DNA from: Fragum whitleyi
Taxonomy: Eukaryota; Mollusca; Bivalvia; Cardiida; Cardiidae
DNA: 64,000 nucleotides
Direction of reading: 5' to 3'
Assembly (NCBI GenBank): GCA_948146395.1
Contig: OX411559.1
Location: forward strand, 3,210,501 to 3,274,500
The translations under genes were made by a program, and so were the position numbers. The notes beneath the pieces were generated by a model, which did no database searches, was not told the origin of the DNA, and saw only the letters and a list, made by a program, of their open reading frames with translations. How positions within the stretch are numbered: position 1 is the first letter of the stretch; each line of letters starts with the position of its first letter. Of this stretch, positions 45,001-56,788 are shown in pieces.

Positions 45001-47400
45001 GCGCTGAAAGCATTGGAGATGGACGTTTCTGGTGGCATTGTGGTGAAAATATAATGTAACGAAAAGAATTTATCCATGTTAAAATGTGATATATGTAAAA
45101 TGTTTCGATCCGAGATCGGCAAGTTTATATGTTAATGCAAACATTTTTTTAACTTCCTTTTTTAAGCCTATGTTTACGGTTCAAAATACGAATGGAATAT
45201 GATATTAACACCTTTGTTTATAATATATTTGCGACCTGACACGCTAAAAAAAGGAGCACCCGAAATAATATTTGAAAAGATAGATCGGTTCTAGTACTGG
45301 TCAACCAGAGGTCGCATTTTCAAATATATATTTTACGCAATACCCAGATCGTTACTTTTTGAATGACGGATCACATAATAATCAGGGGCATCGAAACCCT
45401 CTTTAATCCGCATGAGCTGTTTACTCAACATAAGTAAAATTGTGTTAATGAGAATTCGTGATAGATTAGTAACTTTAATGTATATATCCACAAATAACAC
45501 TAAACAACTATATTGATAAGGAACAAATGAAATCTCGCAAATACAGCTGCGGCTTCAAGGTAAATGATATCATTAAAATCTTTTGTCTCAAATTATAGGC
45601 CTACAATTCTTTATCGAAATGTAGTGTATGCGATAAAATAAAAATTGCAAGACACTGTTTTGCTTGTGTTGATTTTTCTCGTATTTGGCTTGGTTAAAAA
45701 CATCATTAATCATTTATGGGAAAACGAACATTTCTGGTATGCATTTGGAAGAGAAAAAGAAATGAATGAAAGACTTAGAGATTGGGTTGAAGGTTTGATT
45801 AAAAAACTGCTATTCGCAGGACCGCTATAGGCAGGTCTAATACAATGGAAAATAAATCAAATCTTTCGATGTAGACAATGTATGCATGTCAAAAAATGGC
45901 TCTTTATTGTTTGAAGTTGTCCGGAGAAGCAATGTCGTAACTCCGTACATCACGTACGGTTACTCATGTCATTTGGTCCCCGGGCCCAGTAAAGCGTAAA
46001 ACCTCCCGAGAAAGGCACTGAGTATTTCCCCTTGGGGTAAACAATCTCGAAAGGTAATGTCCTTTAATATCCACGGCGGGAGACTTCTTTGCAAATGCGA
46101 TCGTTTTCCGCTACCAATGCAATAAAAGAAAGAAGAAAACAAACCAAAGTGTAAATAACAAAAAAATGCGAAACGTAGACCTCGCGTCGAGCGAATTAAT
46201 ATCCCTCACAGCCCCCGCAACGGTATTTAAATCGGTAGAATTTGAGTTGCCTAAACATACGATAAGACGATTGTCTGTATTAGACGACGTAAAGATACAT
46301 TAGTTAACAAAACAAGACATATTGTCTACCCGAACAATAAGCGGAAAACCCCTCAAAGTGCACCTGAAGACTTGAATTTAAGCTTACCTTAATCTATTTT
46401 TAAGAAAATACCGCGGACTGAGTTAACTGAATCGATTTTAGATGTTTGTGATTAAAATGTCCTAACTCCCTGTATATCTTTATCTGAGTTACGACATTCT
46501 AGCCACAACCCGAAAAAACGCAAACTTTCTGAAAAAGTGTACAGGATTGATCACCGAAGAGGATTCGCCTACAAAACATTGCACTTGTGCCTCTGTTGAG
46601 CGTTTCTCTCCCCAAAAAACTTTGAAAGAGCCAATGTCCCCCTTCCGCGTAAACACAGGTTAGACGGTTATTCGAGTTAGGCGGAGTAGGTGATCAGTAT
46701 TATAGAATACATGTGCATTGTCGATAGCAGACGACGTAGTTTAATTAATTCTAGAAAGATATTAAAAATTCCAATTTGTTATTGGAAGACCCTTCAACTG
46801 AGAGCAAATGACTTATACTTTAGGCTCCTTGCGTAGTAAAAGTGTTAAAACAACGGAGAGTGTCAAAAGTTGACATCTTGTGTTCGTGATCAGAGTGTCC
46901 TAACTCGCTAAAGTAATACAACCGATTTAAGACCTTCTTATTACAAACCCTAAAACAGCAAAATTCCTGGAATTATTCGGTATGTTCACCCAGGTGATCT
47001 GTTCTGCATGAGAGAATATTTTCCTTAAGTATGAGTATGTAAAACGCGGGCTACCACTTCAGCAACCTAATTTTAATCCCCCTTACACCACGGGAAAACC
47101 CAATAGGCGAATCACCGCCTTGTCTATAAAAAGCAGTCTTGCGTGAAACAAAAAATCGCATGGGTTAGGATTGGCAGATGATTTCGCATTTAATAGATGT
47201 CTTTGATTAATATTCTAATTGTATAGAATTTTTGAATAGTACCATTTTCAAAATGCACAGTTGTCGAGCGAAGGTAAGTCTTGTAAAAAGGAAAATTGAA
47301 CCAAAGCCGGTACACCTTTTTTGAAAACCTATTAACAACCGACAGGACAGTTCTCACGTAGTACTAACACTGGGTGACGTAGAAACGTCCCCCCAAAAAT
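45001..47400. other. Long stretch without a supported gene
   Basis: No gene or repeat recognised over 2.4 kb. Composition is less AT-rich between about 45900 and 47350, and this is one of the few parts of the window without an obvious transposon signature. A host intron or decayed unique sequence is possible. The 61-codon frame at 45645-45830 has no domain. Confidence 0.4.
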
Positions 47401-47733
47401 ATCTAGGGAAACTCCCTTCAACTTTTGGGGTACCCAAGCTTAAGAAGACGTACCGTCTTTTTCCACCTATGAAGAGTACAGTTACTTTGGGTACGATCCC
47501 TACCCGTTATCCGGCCTTTCGCAAAGGAAATCGTATACAGAGAAGGTCAAATCAAGCGTTAAATCAAAGAAGAGATGCAAAATAGGCGAAAAGGACAAAA
47601 ATGAGCACACGGGTTACTAACTTACTCTCAAAAAAAAACAACAAAAACACTTCAATTTCGCATTACTTTTTCTAAAGGATCTTCCTTTACCATACAATGA
47701 CCTCCGGGAAGAAAGTTCCAGTGAGGTTACTCA
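47401..47733 (+). mobile_element. ~470-bp TIR element, 5'-truncated copy 3
   Basis: Starts within the interior (GGGAAACTCCCTTCAACTTT) and ends CCAGTGAGGTTACTCA. A 1-base deletion in the TTTTTCCACC run and others break the frame kept in copy 2. The missing left ~140 bp include the LINE-like head. Confidence 0.8.
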
Positions 47734-47965
47734 TAATCTCTTCGCTATTTACAAAGTGGAAGTATGTGCAGAATGTCACTCTTCCATCTCTAGCTTTATC
47801 TTGGTGTATAAGTCTCTGTCTGTGATTTAGCTACGTTTACATTTTATGAAAACGTTTCAAGACATGGCACGAGATATCATTGTCTAAATTGTCCAAAGCC
47901 TGACAAAACTGAATGCCTTACATGTTTTAAAAGAAGCCTTTTCAGCTGCCAGAACACTTTTTATT

Positions 47966-50167
47966 AGCTCACCTGAGCACGAAGTGCTCATGTTAGCTAT
48001 TGTGATCACCTTTCCTCCGGCGTCCGTCCGTCGGTCGTCGGTCGTCGCCCGTCGTCCGGCGTCCGTCAACAATTTCTTTAAACGACATCTCCTCCTAAAC
48101 TACTGGGCCAATTAACACCAAATTTTACAGAAATGTTGCTTAGGTTGTCCCCTTCAAAAATAGCTAAAAGAATTGAAATCCATGAAAAACTCTGGTTGCT
48201 ATGGCAACAAAAGGTGAAATTTTAAGAAAATCTTTAAAATTCTTCTTCTTCTCAACCACAAGTCCTACAGACTTAAAACTTGGCATGGATGATCAGCTCA
48301 TAGACCTGGATTAGAATAGCTAAAATCATATCTTTTGGGCCACCAGGTGCGGAGCACCAGGGGGGAGGGGGTAGTACTTTGGGTAAATTTTGTAATCTTT
48401 AAGCTTCTTCTTCTTTGGAACCAGGAGCTCTACAGACTTGGAAATTGGCATGGATGATCAGCTCATAGACCTTAATAAAAATAGCTAAAATCATATCTGT
48501 TGGGCTGCCAGGTGCGGAGCACCAGGGGGGAGGGGGTAGTACATTTGTGAAAATTTTGTAATCTTTAACCTTCTTCTTCTTCTGAACCAGAAGCCTGACA
48601 GATTTGAATATTGGCATGGATGATCAGCATATGGACCTTTATATAAATAGCTAAAATTATGACAGTAGATTCACCAGGTGCGGAGCACCAGGGGGGAGAG
48701 GGTAGTACTTTTGTGAAAATTTTGTAATCTTTAACCTTCTTTCTTCTTCTGAGCCACAAGTCCTACAGACTTGAAAATTTGCATGGATGATCAGCTCATA
48801 GACCTTAATAAAAATAGCTAAAATCATATCTTTTGGGCGACCAGGTGCGGAGCACCAGGGGGGAGGGGGTAGTACATTGGGTAAATCTTGTTATCTTTAA
48901 GCTTCTTCTTCTGATGAACCAGGAGCCCTACAGACTTGAAAATTGGCATGGATGATCAGCTCATAGACCTTAATAAAAAAAGCTAAAATCATATCTGTTG
49001 GGCTGCCAGGTGCGGAGCACCAGGGGGGGGGGGGTAGTACTTTTGTGAGAATTTTGTAATCTTTAACCTTCTTCTTCTTCTGAACCAGGAGCCTGACAGA
49101 TTTGATTATTGGCATGGATGATCAGCATATGGACCTTTATATAAATAGCTAAAATCATGACTGTAGATTCACCAGGTGCGGAGCAGCAAGGGGGAGGGGG
49201 TAGTACTTTTGTGAAAATTTTGTAATCTTTAACCTTCTTCTTCTTCTGAACCACAAGCCCTACAGACTTGAAAATTGGCATGGAGGATCAGCTCATAGAC
49301 CTTAATAAAAATAGCTAAAATCATGACTGTCATGCCACCAGGTGCGGAGCACCAGGGGGGAGGGGGTAGTACTTTTGTGAAAATTTTGCAACCTTTTTAA
49401 CCTTCATCTTCTAAAGAACCAGGAGCCCTACAGACTTCAAAATTGGCATGGATGATAAGCATATGGATCTAAAATAAAGTAGCTAAAATCATGAATGTAG
49501 GGCCACCAGATGCAGAGTATTAGGGGGGAGGGGGTAGTACTTTGGATCAATTTTGAAATCTTTAACCTTATTATTTTCCTGGATCAGGAACCCTACAGAA
49601 TTGAAAATTGTCATGGGTGATCAATATATTGACATTAATAAAAATAGCTAAAATCATGACTGCAGGGTCACCAGGTGCTGAGTGTCTTGGGGAGGGGGTA
49701 GTACTTTGGATCATTTTGAAATCTCTAAACTTCTTCTAATGAACCAGGAGTCCTACAGACTTGAAAATTGATATGGATGATCAGCATATGGACATTAATT
49801 GAATTAGCTTAAATCATGACTGTAGATTCACCAGGTGCGGAGCATCTTGGGGGAGGGGGTAGTGCTTTGTTGAGAATTTTGAATCCCTACAGCCTATATA
49901 TTTGACATGGATTGATCAACTCATTAAAGAAAACTTTAAAAGTCTCAGACTCAGCCTGTATATCTGGCATAGATTAGCTGATCACAGACCTTTTATGAAA
50001 AAAGCTTAAATAAATAATGACCAGGGGAGGAGCAGAGGGGGGGAGGATTATTTCAAATGTTATCTAATTGAATAATAGAAAATCTCTTTTTCTGTGGTTG
50101 CATGGACATACCTAGGTAATGAAGCTTTTTCTCAGGTGAGCGACCCAGGGCCAACGGCCCTCTTGTT
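47966..50167 (-). mobile_element. Large HINE/pearl-like element with eleven ~166-bp monomers
   Basis: The left edge is hairpin AGCTCACCTGAGCACGAAGTGCTC, then a CCGTCCGTCGGTCG-rich microsatellite (48020-48066). A unique stretch follows with TCTGGTTGCTATGGCAAC (48190-48207), then monomers marked by CCAGGTGCGGAGCACCAG at 48343, 48508, 48674, 48841, 49006, 49172, 49338, 49506, 49671, 49831 and a degraded one near 50020 (spacing 160-168). The right edge GGCCAACGGCCCTCTTGTT (ends 50167) is the reverse complement of the AACAAGAGGGCC head. Minus-strand frames of 62-72 codons across the array are monomer translations. About 2.2 kb, apparently end-to-end complete. Confidence 0.9.
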
Positions 50168-51428
50168 TTCAAAAGAATAGAGATGTATTCGTCTGTGTAT
50201 ATTCTAACCTTGAAAGAAGCAAATACCAGTGCTTGTATTTGGCAGTTTGATGTTGAATTAATTTTGACGACGTCCTTGATAAAATCTAATGAAAGTTTTC
50301 CACAATTGTTTATGTATCTTTAAAAGTGAAATGCATGGTTTGACTATATCTTCAACAATAACTTGGATTTGATTTTTATCTATTTATTTTTTTTTTAATT
50401 TTCTAAACGTTTTATACATAAACTCCTGAAACAACAAAACGTGGTTCAGTCATTCAGTACCGCTTAATTACAGTGCTTACAGCACTTTGATTATAGATGT
50501 TCTTTTGAATAATGATTAAGATCACTCGATTCTCAAAGAGATTTGTGGCATGTTATAAACTATTTGTTTTACCCGTTAGATTCTTTTTTTTTTTTTTTTT
50601 TTTGTTTGTTTGAATGGGTTAAACGCCTTTTTTTATATTTTTTCGGTCAAATTGCGGGGGCTGGAACGCTTAATTATGGATGCCGGGTATTTCTCTTAGG
50701 AAATCTACCACGACGACTTTTCCGAGACTCCAGTTGCTAATCCGAAATAGGTCTTCGATTTTCCACCAAATTGGCCCTTTCGGCCTTTCACAGCGTATTG
50801 TGTTTTCCATATATGAGTTCATGAGATAGAATGCGACGAATGAAACGGACTGCACAAATCAATTATTGTCATTCAAACACAAGGTATCTAGTCAAATGGG
50901 GGCAAACAGAAAAAAAAAGAAAAAAAGTAAGAAAAAAAAAAACAAAAACAAAAAAAACAGTGGGGTGAAAGCAGATTCGAACTCATGATACCTGCACCTA
51001 CAGTCATCAGACTAGACCTCTCGACTACACAGTCAAACAGTGTGTTTTGGAGTATTACATTATACGAACATTTTAAAATCCAATACATTACACGGATTTA
51101 CGATGTTTTTCGAAAGCTTGCGGTTACCCTCGATGATAATTTAAACGGTTAATTTATTCATTGCATAAAGGTCAAGTCATGTCAATTATTTCGCACTATA
51201 CCACGATTATTTTCTATATCAACCCGTGATCTGCATTAACACAAAAAAATCATTTGTTTAACAAAACAGTAAAGATCAAGTATCTCGTGGCAAATTTTGA
51301 GTGCATAAAAATTATGAGTATAATCATGGTTTTGGGTATAAGAAACGCATTTGATAAATTAATCTCCAGGTCTATTCTTCGTCATAATTTGCTAATTGTT
51401 TCCAGAGAAAACACTCAGAGAAAACGAA
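50168..51428. other. Spacer with a degraded SINE-like stretch and homopolymers
   Basis: 50168-50500 resembles 3480-3840 (CAGTGCTTACAGCACTTTGATTA shared). T-run at 50584-50603. 50650-50770 (GGCTGGAACGCTTAATTATGG, CCGGGTATTTCTC, GACTCCAGTTGCTAATCC) reads as a heavily degraded minus-strand SINE. Text at 50985-51060 (GATTCGAACTCATGATACCT, CATCAGACTAGACCTCTCGA) may be a decayed tRNA-like piece on the minus strand. No gene. Confidence 0.45.
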
Positions 51429-51605
51429 GTAATAATTGATTGATTAAATGGAGTTTTACACCGCTTTTTTCAGTTCTATCGCAGCGGCTGGAGCACCTAA
51501 CAATGGATTCCTGGTATTTTTCTCACCAGTACAACCGCAACATCTTTCCCTAGCCTCAAGCTGCTATCGCACCTAGGTGTACGATTATCGACGCTAAAGG
51601 ACAAA
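51429..51605 (-). mobile_element. SINE, minus orientation, 5'-truncated
   Basis: From the tail end GATTGATTAAATGGAGTTTT through CGGCTGGAGCACCTAACAAT, CCTGGTATTTTTCTCACCAG and CTAGCCTCAAGCTGCTATCG to ACGATTATCGACGC. The tRNA head is absent. AATAATT near both ends is a weak candidate target duplication. Confidence 0.82.
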
Positions 51606-52279
51606 ATAATTTTAATTTAATACGTTTTACATATTTGAGAAATAGGACAACGAACAGGTGCTCATTACAATTCAAGAGTGTTTGATGAAATGGCTGAAAT
51701 CTGAGCAAATGCCTCGTTCTAATGCATATGATGGACTTAATGATTTATACCAAAACTTACTTGAAAGAAATTATACATAAAAAAAGCCATCCTGAAGTGA
51801 GATTAAGCCATTACTTAGGTACTTGTTACCTTCTGAAGTCCCAACCTTGAAACCCACTTTAAAATTGATAAAAACGGCCGAGATTTCCATCAAAATGATC
51901 AGGTCATTACATAATTTATTGGCTTGTGTCTAATTTTAAGTGTCTGATTCGTCCTTGAAGACCAAAAACCAGAAAAATTTGTTATTTTTTAAAAGGGAGA
52001 TAAGAAAAGATATCGCTAATTTTGACAGATGGTCCATTTTTTTTTCATAGCAAACACGATATTTAATTGCAAGCCTGAATCCGTTTAATCCAAAATTGAA
52101 ATAAAGAATAATGAGACTGATGGCAAAGGCAGTAATCTTTTGGTGGAATTTGCAATATTGGTATCTTCATAAGAAACGATCTTTGTAAGAAAATTTCAGG
52201 GAGCTCCATGGTCGAGGTCACATTTTTAAAACTATAAAGTTGTCGTGCTTTAAAAAAAACGTTGAAGGACGGTATCTTT
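51606..52279. other. Spacer
   Basis: No gene recognised. A 119-codon minus-strand frame (52063-52422) enters the next repeat and has no domain. Confidence 0.35.
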
Positions 52280-52890
52280 CCATTGAAAAATATGAATTTG
52301 AAAGCCACATAAATCGCCGACGTTAAGGTATAGACCGATATGAAACGGAAGTGAAGTGAAGGCCAGAAAAGCCAAGAAAATATGTTTGCGATGTGTACAA
52401 ATCGGCGATTCCTTTTTTTCAACGTTGAATTGGAATAAAAATAGCGTCGGTCGGACGTCGGCGGTTCTAAGACAAATGATCTGTTTTGCAGTCACATAAA
52501 TTTCCCGATACGACGATATCTTGACTGGAGATGAAAAAATTACGTAGTCGATGAATACATTATCATTACGTTACGTCGGCGAGATGTCGTCAACAAGTAG
52601 ACGATTCTGTGGCAATGCAACGCCGACTGTTCGCTGATTCAAAACTGTAGTGAAAAGGTCAGAAATGGCAAAAAACGTCGATGATGTGTTTAAATGTGAT
52701 GTGTTTAAAAAAAACGGTGCCCGGCAGATTGTCGATCAACGGCGATTAGTCTTCGATACAATATCGACTTTACCGAATTCGCTGACTGACCGTGGTAGAT
52801 TTTAACTTGAAAGAAAAAGGCGCATCGCCGATCGAAGAAAGGTCCGCAATTAAATCGGCCGTTGCATCGACCAGTCGTCGATTTTATTAC
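52280..52890. repeat. CpG-rich repeat block (CGAT/CGTCGG words)
   Basis: Dense in CGTCGG, CGGCGATT, GTCGAT and CGATCG words in an otherwise AT-rich window. AAGTGAAGGCCAGAAAAGCC...GCGATGTGT near 52350-52400 and GTGAAAAGGTCAGAAATGGC...GATGATGTGT near 52650-52690 suggest two diverged units ~300 bp apart. No terminal repeats or protein identified; possibly a decayed inverted-repeat element. Confidence 0.45.
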
Positions 52891-52909
52891 CGATCAACCT
52901 TAAATAAAA

Positions 52910-53230
52910 TATGCATACAAGTTCTATAAATTGCTTCCTATTTCTTCAAGACCCAAGTAGACGCTTATAATTTCAGTTATGTCAATGGAATCGCGATTTC
53001 TTTCTAGATATGATTTTCTTAAATGTAGTTGTTGATCTTATCATTTTTAGTCATTAAGAGCGGTTTTCAATAGCTTGAGTGAATGTTTGGAGAGATTCGA
53101 TGGAACGATGAGTGAAGGATTTAGAATGGTTTGATAGGGACGAACTGTAACACAATCTACAATCTTTGTTTGCTGTTCCAATCACCTCTTCAGGTTTCAG
53201 GCATTATCGTACGCGCTCGTTTATCTAAGG
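52910..53230 (-). repeat. Dispersed family A, long minus copy
   Basis: ATACAAGTTCTATA, CAAGACCC..GACGCTTATAATT, TCGCGATTTCTTTCTAG, GTAGTTGTTGATC, then AGCTTGAGTGAATGTTTGG and GGATTTAGAATGGTTTGAT parallel 18290-18550 in order. Of all copies it shows best that the family is longer than 260 bp. Confidence 0.7.
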
Positions 53231-54470
53231 ATCAAGGAATGTTTGCGAGCGTTTTCATACCATGAAGCGATGGCTGATACAGATATGATTCCGAATGATT
53301 TCGCCATATAGATTCTATCTCAACATGACTTATTGTGATGCATAGCCCGTTTATAACGAAATGTCAAGAAAAAAACCCAAACAAACAAAAAAAAAAAAAA
53401 CAGCAGATTGTCACAATTTACCAACTGTGGGCGTTGAAATAGTATAAAAAAGCTAGGCCCCTGCACTATCAGGTTTCGGATAAATGACAATGGCTTTCTA
53501 AAAGGCAGACTTGCAGTTGCGAAAATAACTTAAACGGAATACAAGGCTAAACTCCAATGGTTAACTTAACCATTCATTGGAGAAACAGAATTGAGGACAA
53601 AGGAAACTTATTTGAAATGCCCTGATCTCATCTAACTTGGCTATAAATCATAAATACCAAGGCTTGTTTAGTGTGATTTACTTGAGTTCGATTGCTACGC
53701 GGCTTCAATATGGCATGCAAAGCAGATAAGTGACAAAATCCAGCATTTTGTGACGAAAGAAAGGAAATTTGCATGTTTGTAGATAATGGAACGTAGTTTC
53801 CAAAAAGATCATTCACCACCTGAAATACATTATGGACGCCATTTCTAAGATGGTCGCCATCTGCAGAGAGGAGAGATAGCATTTGGACTTCTTTGCGTGC
53901 CACATTACACTGTTTTCGACCATCTCAATGCCAAATAAATGTGTTGGAAATGATAAGACATATATCAAAAAGATACTAATGCAGTAAATCCTAAAATTTG
54001 AACGTTTCCCGAGATGGCAGCCATTTATTTCACCAAATTAGGAGTACCATAATATAACCACTATATATTATGAATAATTGAATAAATAAGCCACCAAAAT
54101 ACTTTCATCAAATTAAATTAATAAGAGCTGATTTACATTTTCCATTACAGGCGATATATTCTATATGACTGCCATCTTTAATACTTATATCAGATTTACT
54201 TTTTGCATGAAACATTGATCGAGTTTCAACTCTATTTAATCTGAAATGTTTGTCAAGACTAAAGCCATAGACTTTTATCAATTCGGCACTATGGGACTGG
54301 ATTGCATGAATTTTGTGAAAATTGGGGTTATTCTGCCCAGATACACCTGGTATGGCGTGGCTTAGCCGTAACGTAATTTGGCGGCTTTACTTTTCAATAC
54401 TTTTGGTTCTTTCAAAACTAAGTCGAAAATCGTCACGCTTGTAAAAAACGTTACTTAATACAAAAAGGAT
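53231..54470. other. Spacer
   Basis: No gene. A-run at 53387-53401. The 91-codon minus-strand frame at 53628-53903 shows no domain and no splice context. Confidence 0.4.
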
Positions 54471-54479
54471 GAATGTGCC

Positions 54480-55472
54480 GGGGTATGGACAAAAACCCAC
54501 CAGGTCAAAAGCCCACTGGGACAAAACCCCAGCGGACAAAAGCCCACTGGACAAAAGCCCACCCAACATAGGACAAAAGCCCACTCAATATATAAATTAT
54601 TCATATGAATAAGTCTTATCCAAATTACATTTTCTTTTGTTTTTGAATTTATTTATGTTGTTAATGACAGCATTCCATTTATATTTTGTCTACCATTGTC
54701 TTCCTTAATCACTTTAATTCAGCAATTTCCAAAATGAATATGAATGAGAAGTCCATCAAAGTATAATTAAATTGAATAATTGTAAGATTTTCATAATTTA
54801 TTGATTAATTAATTTTTTTTTCAGTCATCCAATAAATAAATCATTTAACTTCTTTTGAATAGTGTCTCAATATTGTATTATAGATACCAGTGTTGAGTTT
54901 CATCCTATAAAATTTTGGAAGTGGGATTTTGTTTGTTTGCCATATGAAAAATTATCCTTTGCCTTTGCAAATAGTAAGGTGTTTTGTTTTAACTTTTTCT
55001 ATGATTTATTGAGTATATGGCATAATGTATTTATTAGGTTATCCTTAACGAAAACATTTTAATTAGATACTTAAATATCTGTATAAGTGTATTGAGGATT
55101 AAAGTATGTAACACCTATATAACATATATATGACATCTACTCTTCTTAAACACTATATGACATCATACCTTGTATATCTCTAACTTGTCAAATTCAAATT
55201 GTGGACAAAATGGAAACGTGATACAATAAGGTGTCAATCACATTTAGATAAAAAAAATAAGAAGTTACATTGGCAAGAGTAACTTAATGAAAATTTATAA
55301 ATGTACATAAAAACAAAAAACAACATTATGATTAAAAACAATCTACTAAACTTAATTATATACTGAGTGGGCTTTTGTCCTATAGGGGGTGGGGTTTTGT
55401 CCCTGTGGGCTTTTGTCCGCTGGTGTTTTGTCCCAGTGGGCTTTTGACCTAGTGGGCTTTTGTCCTACACTC
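54480..55472. mobile_element. Mutator-like (MULE) non-autonomous element, ~115-bp terminal inverted repeats
   Basis: The termini (54480-54594 and 55358-55472) are inverted repeats built from GGACAAAAGCCCACT-type sub-repeats (about six per arm). Flanking copies of GAATGTGCC at 54471-54479 and 55473-55481 are an exact 9-bp target duplication, the size typical of Mutator-like elements. The 760-bp interior is AT-rich. Its longest frame (54862-55062, 66 codons) shows no transposase motif. The element should be mobile only with a MULE transposase in trans. A foldback element is the alternative reading. Confidence 0.88.
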
Positions 55473-55481
55473 GAATGTGCC

Positions 55482-56788
55482 ATCTGAAAATTTAAAAAAA
55501 ATCATCATGGGTTACCAAATCCTCGTAACTTCAATTTGACTTAACTAACCGTTGATTAGGCTCCGCCCTGGCGGGGTAAAAATAATTAATCCTATTATTA
55601 CCTTTGACACGTTGAAACAAGCGCGAAGATTATAATAAAAACGCTTGATTTGACATTTTTCAAATAAACACGTGTTTCTATTCATCCCATATATACGGGC
55701 GTAACAGGGATAGGACATTCTTATACTTAAAACCCTTTGGGTGACATCTCCACTTATACTTCCTTGTTTGTTTTTGTTTTTTGTGTGAAAATTGGCTTTT
55801 ATATTCGTTGAATCACCATTTAAAGGTTTTCTCAAAAAAGCAAAGAGCAGGCTTAGTTGGCGCGGTCTTTTTTCACTTTTAATTCTCTGAGTGATATCTT
55901 CTGAACCACTATCATGATTTTATTGAAGCTTGGCATGAATGAGTCTCGTACATGTATGACCCATCTCAAAACTTAAAATTCCACTTTGATTGACCTCCAA
56001 ATATGGACAATGTAACGACCTCTCCTACCAAACCAATGGCCCAATTTCAAATAAAACTTGTCGTGAATGTTCATTGGGTGTCCTGAATTCAAAACTTCTT
56101 TATTGTAATTCTAATCTTTTTATATTCATATATACTGATACGCGAATAATGTCATTGGGTTAACAAATATATAATACTTAAAACCACTGTATCCATTTTC
56201 AACCGGAACAATTTTGTTTGGTAACTTTCGGCGGTGACAATATAAATAATTACCTCGGCGAGGGCATAAAAGATCCACTGTTTTCTTTTTTATGCAATGA
56301 AATTAGATCAAGTTTGCTTCAAATTACACCACTTAGTACAAAATCAACAATCAAATGCATATAAATCTCCATCGTAAAATCGGTTACATTTCGGGTTCGT
56401 TATCGAGATATACAACCATTACACAGCTTGTCTCTAGTTGGAAGAAAATGGTGGAGAATATACGATAAAGCCATTCCCTATCTCTGGTTCTGCTGTATTG
56501 AATGTATTTATTTTGTAAATCTTGTTTAAATGCTGACAATGACGGATTTTTAATTGATGTGACAAAATAATATATTTATATAAGAGAAATATCTGTCACT
56601 GCTAAGGAGACTTCAACTGAGATATACTTGAAAAAATAGTTTAGATTCGGGGTGCAGTCAAAATTTCTTGATTTCAAGCTCTTAAACTCAATTATTTGTC
56701 GAAAGTGTTACCCGGAACGACAACTGCTATAAACAATGAAAACTGTACGGTTTCGTCACAAGGTATAAATTCGTGTACTACTAATTTA
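55482..56788. other. Spacer with a degraded tandem-core fragment
   Basis: 55850-56100 contains GGCTTAGTTGGCGCGGTC, TATCTTCTGAACCAC, CTCCAAATATGGACA and CCAATGGCCCAATTTCAAAT, a decayed relative of the 153-bp units at 21.5-22.5 kb. The rest is not recognised. Confidence 0.45.

Noticed and set aside
48399..49281. Series of similar minus-strand frames that could be read as a repeat protein
   Set aside because: They are the same frame of successive 166-bp monomers; 166 is not a multiple of three, so the frame cannot continue from one monomer to the next. This is satellite sequence.
52063..52422. 119-codon minus-strand open frame
   Set aside because: It overlaps another minus-strand frame at 52250-52495 and enters a CpG-rich repeat. 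Composition is that of random AT-rich sequence and no domain is visible.
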